Part shown: piece by piece, positions 23,836 through 31,177 of the stretch
Numbering within the stretch: position 1 is the first letter of the stretch
How the letters are laid out: the number at the start of each line of letters is the position of its first letter
Virus record (IMG/VR): IMGVR_UViG_3300027969_000279
Location: 1 to 32,737 of that record
From: a virus
Strand: one strand, 5' to 3'
DNA: 32,737 bases
Position numbers and translations under genes: made by a program
Notes under the pieces: generated by a model
The model's input: the letters and a program-made list of their open reading frames with translations, nothing else
The model's database searches: none
Told to the model about the DNA's origin: nothing

Positions 23836-24716
23836 TAAATGTTACCAAAAGGATTTGTTTCAGAAAAATCAATTACAGACATAGCTGAATTGGCAATGTA
23901 TTCGTTATCATACTGTTCTTTATATGCTGGGTCCCTTAATGGGTCAAACTCAATTAAAGGTCCATAAGCTCCGCTTGTTTGTCCAATAATTGACTGACCA
24001 TTAATAAATTCACCGGCAACATTGGATATAGACAAAGTATTGGAAGAAGGAATCCAGGTTTGAACAGTACCAAGGCTAGTAGCGTTTGCATAGGTTGAAT
24101 CAGGTGACTGGAATACAATTTCGTTGATTGCATATAATCCTGTTACATGGCCGAGGTTTAAATGAAGTTGATAAGCCGATTCATATACAACATCATCAAT
24201 GTCTGCCACACCACTTGCAATAACTTCTTGTGAATACTTGAATTTCTCCATTCTAAGCTCATAGAAATATGGTTGCCTTCTACCAAGCATATGGAAATCT
24301 TTTGCTTGTTCAGTAAATGTTATTTCATATAATTCACCAGTACCATTTAAGAAAGGCACATAAATTAAATCACCTTCACGGGGTCTATTAAAAGTATTTT
24401 GTGGTACTCTTTGTGCAAAAGAATTTTTTGAACAGATAACATTTACAACATCTTTAATTTCTAAACCAAATTTAGAAAAAATCTCTTGTTGACCTTGGTA
24501 ATCTAAATGATCCGAAAGATAAAACTCCAAAGGAAATGCTGAAGTAAATGTGCGTAATGGATCTTCACCATATAATAAATCCCTAGCGCCATCATTATCA
24601 TTTGGTAAATAATAGGCATCAAATCCCATTATCTTAATGGATTCAATAATTAAATCTTCAATGACCCTTTGTTCATTGAGTGCGCCGTAATTATTAAAAT
24701 ATTGAGATACGGCCAT
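23835..24716 (-). CDS. 14: gp14 neck protein
   Basis: gp14 joins the head to the tail with gp13. The 293-aa protein (T4: 256) has the neck-protein start (QYFNNYGALNEQRVIEDLII, ESIKIMGFDAYYLPN) and the conserved FPLEFYLSDH, GLEIKDVVNVICSKNSF, RPREGDLIYVPFLN and FHMLGRRQPYFYELRMEKFKY blocks. Residues about 205-255 hold an insertion with the pattern of the gp15 beta-domain (SISNVAGEF, SIIGQTSGAYG). The stop overlaps the gp15 ATG by one base and the start is 1 base from the gp13 stop codon. Confidence 0.95.
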   Translation of the reverse strand: MAVSQYFNNYGALNEQRVIEDLIIESIKIMGFDAYYLPNDNDGARDLLYGEDPLRTFTSAFPLEFYLSDHLDYQGQQEIFSKFGLEIKDVVNVICSKNSFAQRVPQNTFNRPREGDLIYVPFLNGTGELYEITFTEQAKDFHMLGRRQPYFYELRMEKFKYSQEVIASGVADIDDVVYESAYQLHLNLGHVTGLYAINEIVFQSPDSTYANATSLGTVQTWIPSSNTLSISNVAGEFINGQSIIGQTSGAYGPLIEFDPLRDPAYKEQYDNEYIANSAMSVIDFSETNPFGNI

Positions 24717-24717
24717 A

Positions 24718-25716
24718 TTAATTTAAGAAGAATTCTAACGGCGCACCGTAATCATTCCCCATTTCCTGTTCAAGTCTTTCAATTTCAGCGGATGCTTCCT
24801 GGAAAATTTGGTCGCCATTTAAAGTTACACCACCTGGCAATTGAAGTCCGTTAAACTTTTTAAGGTTATTTCCCCAAGTTCTCTTAATCAAAGCGGTAGC
24901 ATATTCTTTTAACCAACGGTCATTCCATATCATATTATACACATCAGGATTAATTGCCGCATAACATTCGGCAACAACAACTTGACCAGCGGGTGCTTCC
25001 GAATCACCCCAATTCCAATCAATATACAATCTTTGCATATGTCTTTGGTAACGAATAGGAACCTCTCCAGTAAACATAATCTCCAGAGAGCGTAAGTGCT
25101 GTTGTGTTAAGGTATAATTGATGTATGATGCGGAGGTGAAGTCGTAGAGTTCGTTTAAGCGCAACTGATATCTTAGGTCAAACATATTGATAGTTGCCTG
25201 AGAATCTGAGATTGGAAATATACGAGAAATACCAACAATTTCCAACGAGTTGCCTTGAGCATCTGTAACACCATTTAAATCTAAAAACCTTTTATCAATA
25301 TCACCCCATTGAAAAGCAGAAACGGTAACATTGGTAGTTTGAAAAGTACCATTTGCATCATAATAATTTAATTTTTCACCAACGATAAATGATTTTTGTC
25401 CGCAACTAACATTGATAATAGAATTATTTTGTGTGGCTGTAACGGTAGCAGTTGCACCAGATGTGTTACCTACAATTTGACGAGTGGAATTAATCCATGT
25501 ATTTACATTAGCGGATGTGGTTAAAATTGAACCGGTCAACATTCGAATATAATAGACTTTTTGTAGTCCATCAAAATGGTAATCTTGCCAGTATTGCAAA
25601 GCGTCATCGACACGGTCATTCACCTGGTCATCATCCACGTTAATATCGATGACAGGAAAGCCTAATCTACGCTTACAATAGGTTGTAAAGTCAGCTCTAT
25701 TAGTAATTGTGGCCAT
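24718..25716 (-). CDS. 13: gp13 neck protein
   Basis: gp13 is the other neck component. The 332-aa protein (T4: 309) keeps INVDDDQVNDRVDDALQYWQ, YHFDGLQKVYYI, RFLDLNGVTDAQGNSLEIVGISRIF split over strands, YQLRLNELYDF, IRYQRHMQRLYIDWNWGD, ECYAAINPDVYNMIWNDRW and YATALIKRTWGNNLKKFNG. Residues about 78-135 carry an insertion (GNTSGATATVTA) like the beta-domain of gp14 and gp15. A GATAAATA element lies 22 bases before the ATG with AGGAG close to it, so this gene opens the late neck operon. Confidence 0.95.
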   Translation of the reverse strand: MATITNRADFTTYCKRRLGFPVIDINVDDDQVNDRVDDALQYWQDYHFDGLQKVYYIRMLTGSILTTSANVNTWINSTRQIVGNTSGATATVTATQNNSIINVSCGQKSFIVGEKLNYYDANGTFQTTNVTVSAFQWGDIDKRFLDLNGVTDAQGNSLEIVGISRIFPISDSQATINMFDLRYQLRLNELYDFTSASYINYTLTQQHLRSLEIMFTGEVPIRYQRHMQRLYIDWNWGDSEAPAGQVVVAECYAAINPDVYNMIWNDRWLKEYATALIKRTWGNNLKKFNGLQLPGGVTLNGDQIFQEASAEIERLEQEMGNDYGAPLEFFLN

Positions 25717-25737
25717 TGAAAACTCCTATAATGTAGG

Positions 25738-25745
25738 TATTTATC
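25738..25745 (-). promoter_or_regulatory. Late promoter for the neck genes
   Basis: Minus strand GATAAATA (7 of 8 to the T4 late consensus) lies 21 bases before the gp13 ATG, back to back with an early-type promoter on the other strand. Confidence 0.75.
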
Positions 25746-25779
25746 TACCACCAATCCAAGATATATACATATGTGTGGA

Positions 25780-25808
25780 TTGACACGCATCAATAATTAT
25801 TGTACAAT
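25780..25808 (+). promoter_or_regulatory. Sigma70-type promoter for the oxygenase pair
   Basis: Plus strand: TTGACA (25780-25785), a 17-base spacer, then TACAAT (25803-25808). The start would be near 25815, leaving about 20 bases to the ATG at 25836. This rules out the in-frame TTG at 25800 as a start, because it lies inside the promoter. Confidence 0.83.
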
Positions 25809-25835
25809 CAACCTTATTTTTTAACTGAAAATACT

Positions 25836-26402
25836 ATGAAACAAGATTATAAAGTAGTTCGTAATGTATTGAGTCCTGACACATTGGACTTACTCAAAAA
25901 TACCATATTAATGACCAGAACGGTTGAACACCATGAAAAAGGTGTATCCATGGACAACAAAACCAATTTTGGTGATGAACAAAGTCCAATCGGTTATCCA
26001 TTCTACGGTCACGTTATCTGTGATTCACTTGCCGTTTCTTTGTTACCTCTCATGGAACAAGAGACCGGTCTAGAACTTTATCCAACATATACCTATGGTA
26101 GAATCTATTGGAAGGGTTCTACACTAGCCAAACACAAAGACCGACCAAGTTGCCAATACAGCACTACACTTTGTATTGATATTGATGAAAAATCCAAACC
26201 ATGGCCAATCTTCATGGGTGGTAAAAAAATTCTACTTAACGCCGGTGACATGGCAATATATAAAGGTTGTGAGATAGAACATTGGCGGGAACCTTATGAA
26301 GGTAACCAACAGATTCAATTGTTTTTGCATTATGTGGATGCCAATGGTATCTACAAAGATTTTAAATTTGACAAACGAACCATATTAGGAATTAAAAAAT
26401 GA
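25836..26402 (+). CDS. 2OG-Fe(II) oxygenase (first of two)
   Basis: This is a 188-aa dioxygenase that would use 2-oxoglutarate, O2 and Fe(II) to hydroxylate a substrate. The facial triad is visible as HKD (H100, D102) in STLAKHKDRPSCQYSTTLCI and a distal His in IEHWREPYEG (H149). An extra N-terminal helix and a MDNKTNFGDEQSPIG loop precede the barrel. The ATG at 25836 follows the sigma70-type promoter by about 20 bases. The gene overlaps the second oxygenase as ATGA. Both are on the plus strand, against the direction of every other gene. The substrate (protein, nucleic acid or small molecule) is unknown; oxygenases of this class are frequent in aquatic T4-like phages. Confidence 0.85.
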   Translation: MKQDYKVVRNVLSPDTLDLLKNTILMTRTVEHHEKGVSMDNKTNFGDEQSPIGYPFYGHVICDSLAVSLLPLMEQETGLELYPTYTYGRIYWKGSTLAKHKDRPSCQYSTTLCIDIDEKSKPWPIFMGGKKILLNAGDMAIYKGCEIEHWREPYEGNQQIQLFLHYVDANGIYKDFKFDKRTILGIKK

Positions 26403-27217
26403 CTGAAAAGACTATGAAAAAACCAGCAAAAATTACTCCAGCTAAAAAACCTGTTGCCAAAAAACCGGTACTAAAAGTTGTTGAATCACCAGCAACCAAA
26501 GCTCGAGCAAAATCCAAAAAAACAGGACAAGCAATTATTGTTGGAGATACCACTCCTAAATTGGATCCAAAATTGCTTCCTAAACCAACTGCTGATTATG
26601 CCTCTTCATTTAATTGGTGGTTAGATGTTACTACAAATGAAAATTGGGCTTATGCACATAATATTTTTACACCAGAAGAATGTAAAAAAATTATTGAGAT
26701 TGGTACTTCAGGTAAAGACGCTTCACCTTTAACTTATGGAATTGTTGGTGATATGAGTGGTACAGAAGGAGATTTAGAAAAAGTTGCTAAAGTTCGCCGT
26801 AGTCCTATTGCTTGGATTCGTTCCGATGTTCCAGACAATCGTTGGATTTTTGAAAGACTAACTGCCAACATTAAAAATATTAATAGTCAATTTTTTAATT
26901 ATGAACTAACCGATATTCAGAGCCTACAATTTACTTCTTATGATGCCAAAGAAAAAGGTTTTTACGGTAAACACATTGATATGATGTACCAAGGTACAGG
27001 TACAAGAAAATTAAGTGTTACTATTCAATTGTCTGATGATAACGATTATGAGGGTGGTGATTTATTATTACATTATAAAGACCAACCAGATGTTGGCTTC
27101 CGTAATCTCGGCACAGCCACATTCTTCCCATCTTGGATGTTACATGAAGTAACACCAGTAACTAAAGGTAAGCGTTATAGTTTAGTTGCTTGGATTCAAG
27201 GACCAAGATTCAAATAA
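26399..27217 (+). CDS. 2OG-Fe(II) oxygenase with basic Lys/Ala/Pro N-terminal tail
   Basis: The catalytic part (about 85-272) resembles prolyl-4-hydroxylase-type (P4Hc/PKHD) enzymes: IFTPEECKKIIEIG at its start, YGKHIDMM with the HxD (H192, D194), EGGDLLLHY, then MLHEVTP (H249) and KGKRYSLVAWIQGP with the 2OG-binding Arg (R259). The first 45 residues are unusual, being mostly K, A and P (KKPAKITPAKKPVAKKPV and SPATKARAKSKKTG), like histone H1-type tails that bind DNA or RNA. The gene is coupled to the first oxygenase by ATGA and ends one base from the stop of the converging tail gene. It may act near nucleic acid. The substrate is unknown. Confidence 0.87.
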   Translation: MTEKTMKKPAKITPAKKPVAKKPVLKVVESPATKARAKSKKTGQAIIVGDTTPKLDPKLLPKPTADYASSFNWWLDVTTNENWAYAHNIFTPEECKKIIEIGTSGKDASPLTYGIVGDMSGTEGDLEKVAKVRRSPIAWIRSDVPDNRWIFERLTANIKNINSQFFNYELTDIQSLQFTSYDAKEKGFYGKHIDMMYQGTGTRKLSVTIQLSDDNDYEGGDLLLHYKDQPDVGFRNLGTATFFPSWMLHEVTPVTKGKRYSLVAWIQGPRFK

Positions 27218-27218
27218 T

Positions 27219-28784
27219 TTAAACTGTATAACTTCCTGGTGCTGGGTATTGTAACACAGTATAACCTGGTGCTGATGCTGGATTTGTTACAGTAGCACCA
27301 GGTGCAACACCAGGATATTGTGGTGTGAGTATAGCAAGCATTACCACGCCAGAACTTCCAGCACCACCATTGCTACTAGCATTTACTGGACCACCACCAG
27401 TTCCACCAAGACCAAATGGAGTTCCGCCTCCCGGTGCCGCTGGTCCGGCTGTTGGTGTAGTAACTTGAGCACCACCGCCACCAGATCCGTATACCAGTCC
27501 TGTAAATGGCCAAGTGAAACCGGCACCACCCGCTCCGCCTGCACCGGTTCGAGTTGGACTAAATGGTATGTTTGGACCAGACACACCATTACCGCCTGCA
27601 GCACCGGCACCTCCGCCGCCACCTCCACCACCACCATTAATTGCTGCTGGGAATGGAGGTCCACCTGCACCTCCGTTTCCACTACCTCCTGCAAATCCTT
27701 GTGAACCGGTACCTCCAGGTCCTGTTGTGAATCCTGCCGTGTTTGGGAAGGTGGAACTTACATATCGTGTCGCCCCGCCGCCGCCATTTCCACCAGGCTG
27801 ACCAGGAGTAGCTCCAAACGGCTGGAGTGGAGAACTACCTCCACCACCACCTCCGCCTAAAGCGGTAGTTGCACAAGTCAAAGTACTATTCAGACCATTT
27901 GTTCCAGTGCCTGAGGAAGGTGCTGTACTAAGCCCTCCAGCACCACCAGTACCAACAGTAAATGATAGTACTGAACCAGGAGTTTTTACAAAAGAACCAC
28001 GGATAACTCCTCCGCCACCACCACCGCCACCGCCAATTTGACCGCCGCCTTGAGGAGCATTTAAAACTGACCTTCCGCCGCCGCCGCCACCAGCAACAAC
28101 CATATAGTTGATTGTAACTGGTCCTTTAGTTGTGGCTTGCCTCGATGAACTTCGACCAGTTCCAACTGGAGTATTTACAGAAGCAGTAAATGTATATGTT
28201 GTAGACGGGCTTAATCCTGATGCATTAAATCCAAATGCACCTCCACATACGGAAGGACCAGGAGTAATAACACAACCAGTTCCTGTTCCAGCGCCCGAAA
28301 TATTTACAGTAGTTTGAAGAATAGTATTATTACCGCCCCTAAACGTAGGCATAGTAATTAATGCTGAAGCACCAGTACAAGTTGTGGTTATAGCACCAAT
28401 TACAGGAGCTTCGGCAATAGTTTGAATTGTAATTGCTGCACTACAACCAGAAACATCGGATTGTCCAATTCCATTAGTTGCATAAACTTGAAACTTGTAT
28501 ACTGTATTTGCAGCTAATCCGTTAACATCAATTTTATTTCCTCCTGATGATGCAGAAATTACACCAGTTTGTCCTGTGTTTGCTATCGCAGTATAAGTTA
28601 TTAATGGGTTATTACCATTAACACGACTATCACCATTGCATGGCGGAACATTTGGAAATACAAATGTCACATTCGCTGAATTTGCACTTGTCGATTGCAC
28701 AACAGAAATTACTGCTTTTCCACGGGGTCTAACAGGATTATTTGTACTACCAGTTAAAACTGCCGCAAAAGCCGATCCACCCAT
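27219..28784 (-). CDS. Glycine-rich tail adhesin with fibronectin III domains
   Basis: I chose the ATG at 28784, giving 521 aa; it overlaps the previous stop as TAATG and has AGGAG 7 bases upstream. The in-frame TTG at 28814 lies in the upstream gene. Two fibronectin III-like domains come first (about 20-120 and 120-220; the second ends with SPSTTYTFTASVNTPVGTG). Then comes a glycine-rich domain with long G runs alternating with beta strands (YMVVAGGGGGG, VLSFTVGTGGAGG), the Gly_rich_2 type of phage tail proteins. The end (GATVTNPASAPGYTVLQYP) is shared with two neighbouring genes. It is probably a distal fibre or adhesin, as polyglycine structures occur in adhesins such as gp38. The role is inferred. 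Confidence 0.78.
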   Translation of the reverse strand: MGGSAFAAVLTGSTNNPVRPRGKAVISVVQSTSANSANVTFVFPNVPPCNGDSRVNGNNPLITYTAIANTGQTGVISASSGGNKIDVNGLAANTVYKFQVYATNGIGQSDVSGCSAAITIQTIAEAPVIGAITTTCTGASALITMPTFRGGNNTILQTTVNISGAGTGTGCVITPGPSVCGGAFGFNASGLSPSTTYTFTASVNTPVGTGRSSSRQATTKGPVTINYMVVAGGGGGGRSVLNAPQGGGQIGGGGGGGGGVIRGSFVKTPGSVLSFTVGTGGAGGLSTAPSSGTGTNGLNSTLTCATTALGGGGGGGSSPLQPFGATPGQPGGNGGGGATRYVSSTFPNTAGFTTGPGGTGSQGFAGGSGNGGAGGPPFPAAINGGGGGGGGGAGAAGGNGVSGPNIPFSPTRTGAGGAGGAGFTWPFTGLVYGSGGGGAQVTTPTAGPAAPGGGTPFGLGGTGGGPVNASSNGGAGSSGVVMLAILTPQYPGVAPGATVTNPASAPGYTVLQYPAPGSYTV

Positions 28785-29806
28785 TAGTACGCTCCTGCAC
28801 CAGAAATATACCAAGTATCAGTAGCAACTTTAATCAACGAGGACATTGAATAACTTCCTAAAGTTACTGCAGTTCTTTGAACAGAATTTGAAGCAACCCA
28901 TAAAGATGGTGGGTTTGCTGCCGTTATGTTTGATGAAAACGATGGCCCCATAATTAAAAGAATTGTTGTGCCAAGTGGAAATGGTACTGCAGCATTGGTT
29001 GGTATAGCAACTGTACCTGTATTTGCACCTTGAGTTAAATAAATTGTTTTACCTGCATCAGTTAATTGTAATGTATAAGATGTTGCAGTAATATTATTTT
29101 GTGGAGCACCCAAATAACCAATGGTGTTATTTCCAAGAAGTGTTGAAGGCAGTAATGTTACGTTACCTGATATTTGATTTGCAGTTAAAATGTTGGCCGT
29201 TATAGTATTTGAAACAAGAATATTTGCTGCATTCATGTAAATATTATTGTTTGAACTAATAGTAATAGTATTGTTTGCAAAAATAGTTAAAAAGTTATTT
29301 GCAAAAATATTATTAGCCGTCAAATTGTTTGCTACAACTACGTTATTAGCGGTAAATACAACTGTACCATTGGCAACAAAAGTATAACTATTGACAGTAA
29401 TGTTATTGCTTAATGTAATATTATTGGCCGTAATACTATTAAATGTCCAATTTGCATTACCAAAAACAGTAGCATTACCAGTAACAGTAAAACTACCATT
29501 TGCACTAATATTATTTGCTGAAATAGTATTGGCTAAAATACTAACAGTATTGCTTGCTGTAATACTATTTGCTGATAAATTATTAAAAGTAAAGTTGGCG
29601 GTGCTACCAATAGTCACATTACCATTTGCACTAATATTATTTGCTGTGATATTCAACAACGAATTAATTACGTTGGCATTAAGAATGTTGACTACTGTAC
29701 CTGAAGGTGGTGTTCTTACCCATGCAGTTTTTAACGCATTATATGTGTAAGAGATATTATTTACAATAGCAACTTGATTGTTTATTGGGCTTGACGGAAA
29801 TGCCAT
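28784..29806 (-). CDS. Tail fibre protein with Asn/Ala-rich repeats
   Basis: The 340-aa protein begins MAFPSSPINNQVAIVNNISY, then TYNALKTAWVRTPPSG, a well-known start of phage tail fibres. Residues about 45-215 are a run of short repeats of the type (I/L)(S/T)AN(N/G/S), as in NISANGNVTI and NTISANNISANG, which suggest a regular beta-helix shaft. The C-terminal 110 residues (GYLGAPQNNITATSYTLQLT, DAGKTIYL, FPLGTTILLIMG, DTWYISGAG) match a domain found at the ends of many fibre proteins. A CATAAATA late promoter element lies 27 bases before the ATG. It is translationally coupled to the glycine-rich adhesin. Confidence 0.85.
   Translation of the reverse strand: MAFPSSPINNQVAIVNNISYTYNALKTAWVRTPPSGTVVNILNANVINSLLNITANNISANGNVTIGSTANFTFNNLSANSITASNTVSILANTISANNISANGSFTVTGNATVFGNANWTFNSITANNITLSNNITVNSYTFVANGTVVFTANNVVVANNLTANNIFANNFLTIFANNTITISSNNNIYMNAANILVSNTITANILTANQISGNVTLLPSTLLGNNTIGYLGAPQNNITATSYTLQLTDAGKTIYLTQGANTGTVAIPTNAAVPFPLGTTILLIMGPSFSSNITAANPPSLWVASNSVQRTAVTLGSYSMSSLIKVATDTWYISGAGAY
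29161..29674 (-). repeat. Degenerate Asn/Ala-rich repeat in the fibre gene
   Basis: The fibre gene has many imperfect copies of a short repeat coding for ISANN-type units, visible in plus-strand form as AT-rich attATTtGCtg-like blocks. Borders are approximate. Such arrays can change length by recombination and so change fibre length. Confidence 0.6.
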
Positions 29807-29832
29807 TTTATTTTCCTAAGATTCTTTATGAT

Positions 29833-29841
29833 ATATTTATG
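29833..29841 (-). promoter_or_regulatory. Late promoter for the fibre-adhesin pair
   Basis: Minus strand CATAAATAT, 7 of 8 to the T4 late consensus over its first eight bases, lies 26 bases before the ATG of the 340-aa fibre gene and overlaps the end of the previous tail gene. Confidence 0.65.
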
Positions 29842-31168
29842 ATAGTGTCAAGGTGAATGTGCCTGGTGTCGTTTGACCTGGACTATTGTATCTTAATACA
29901 GTCATACCAGGTGCCGCAGGTGGAGTTGTAACTGTTGCTCCTGGAGCGGAAAAATATTTATATTTGTCGGTTGGTACCGCTAAAATGACTGCACCTGATC
30001 CGCCGGCTCCACCTGGACCATTTGCAAAAGAACAAGTATTCAAACCGCCACCGCCACCACCGCCACCTAGACCATTTGTACCAGAACCAGTAGTTCTTCG
30101 ACAAGCTGGTGGACCTTGGCAATTTCCACCGTTTCCGCCACCGCCTGGTCCACCTAATCCATAAATTGTTTTACATTGTTGATAACTACCGCCACCACCG
30201 CCGCCACCATATGTAACGCCTGTATAAGGCCAAAGATATCCAACTCCGCCAGCACCAGTACCGTTGCCACCAGAAGCTGGAGCAACTGGTCCAAAATAAT
30301 TACCACCGGTTCCGCCAGCACCACCACCACCCGATAATACCGCTGGGAACACACCAAGAAGATTTGGTTGAGATCCACCTGGATATCCTTGTGTACCAGA
30401 TACATTATATCCTGGACTACCAAAAGCTAAAGCATTAGTAGGTCCGGTGCTCAATCCAAATCCACCGCCACCCGAACCGCCGCCGGATGGTTGTGCAATT
30501 GGCGTTACATTTATCATAGCTCCAGCACCACCGCCACCACCTCTGGCTGTTATAGTAGTAATTGAAGGACCAGAAATTGTGCTATTGGTTCCGGCCGCAC
30601 CAGGATTTCCAGCTGTTGGACCTGATGTGACTGTACCGCCAGTTCCACCACCTCCAACAACAATAGTAAAGGTGTTACTACGAACTAAATCCAAAGAACC
30701 AGTTAATACCCCGCCGCCGCCACCGCCGGCTCCACCGGTGTTTCCGTTATTGCCACTACCACCGCCTCCGCCACCGCCGAGAACAAAATAAAATACTGAT
30801 ATTGGAACTTCTGGTGGTATTGCATCTCCAAAATTGCTAAGACTAGAAATATCCACCCATTGAAATTTTCCTGTACCATCATCAATATATCTAAAAATAA
30901 TATCACTAAGAGTGTCGTACCATGTGTCATCAGGTACAGGATTTCTTGGTGGAGTACTTGAAGTTGTAAATGTAGAAAAAACATTACTTGTGGTAGGAAC
31001 TTGAATACCTAAACCATTTATTGAAAGTTTGTTATTTTGCCACAATAAAGCAGGATTAACAAGTTCTTTATTAGTTTGACCTTGAGTAAAATTCTGCACA
31101 GTCAAATAGTACTGTGAATCTGTATTACTTACAGTTTGAATAGGAAGTGAAGAATTAGTTAGTGACAT
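29837..31168 (-). CDS. Glycine-rich tail protein (paralogue 2)
   Basis: The 443-aa protein has an N-terminal region (YYLTVQNFTQGQTNKELVNP, PVPDDTWYDTLSDIIF, FQWVDISS) that matches the next gene upstream, including a (D/T)xWYDTxSD...W domain common in phage tail proteins. From about residue 125 it becomes a Gly_rich_2-type domain with long G runs between strands (FYFVLGGGGGGGSG, FTIVVGGGGTGG, YGGGGGGGSY). The C-terminus (APGATVTTPPAAPGMTVLRY) is shared with both glycine-rich neighbours. It has no fibronectin domains. It is a tail fibre or adhesin by likeness; the receptor is unknown. The start is 9 bases after the next gene's stop, without a clear promoter. Confidence 0.75.
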   Translation of the reverse strand: MSLTNSSLPIQTVSNTDSQYYLTVQNFTQGQTNKELVNPALLWQNNKLSINGLGIQVPTTSNVFSTFTTSSTPPRNPVPDDTWYDTLSDIIFRYIDDGTGKFQWVDISSLSNFGDAIPPEVPISVFYFVLGGGGGGGSGNNGNTGGAGGGGGGVLTGSLDLVRSNTFTIVVGGGGTGGTVTSGPTAGNPGAAGTNSTISGPSITTITARGGGGGAGAMINVTPIAQPSGGGSGGGGFGLSTGPTNALAFGSPGYNVSGTQGYPGGSQPNLLGVFPAVLSGGGGAGGTGGNYFGPVAPASGGNGTGAGGVGYLWPYTGVTYGGGGGGGSYQQCKTIYGLGGPGGGGNGGNCQGPPACRRTTGSGTNGLGGGGGGGGLNTCSFANGPGGAGGSGAVILAVPTDKYKYFSAPGATVTTPPAAPGMTVLRYNSPGQTTPGTFTLTLS

Positions 31169-31177
31169 AGTATATAC

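Noticed and set aside
25800-25835. Upstream TTG start for the first oxygenase
   Set aside because: It lies within the promoter, before the predicted transcription start; the ATG at 25836 is the first usable codon.
27514-27801. Proline-rich open frame on the plus strand opposite the glycine-rich adhesin
   Set aside because: It is the antisense of glycine codons (GGN read as CCN), has no ribosome site and follows the repeat composition; similar frames at 30447-30791 and 31860-32264 have the same cause.
28785-28814. TTG start adding 10 residues to the fibronectin-type adhesin
   Set aside because: It is inside the previous gene, while the ATG at 28784 has a TAATG overlap and AGGAG 7 bases before it.
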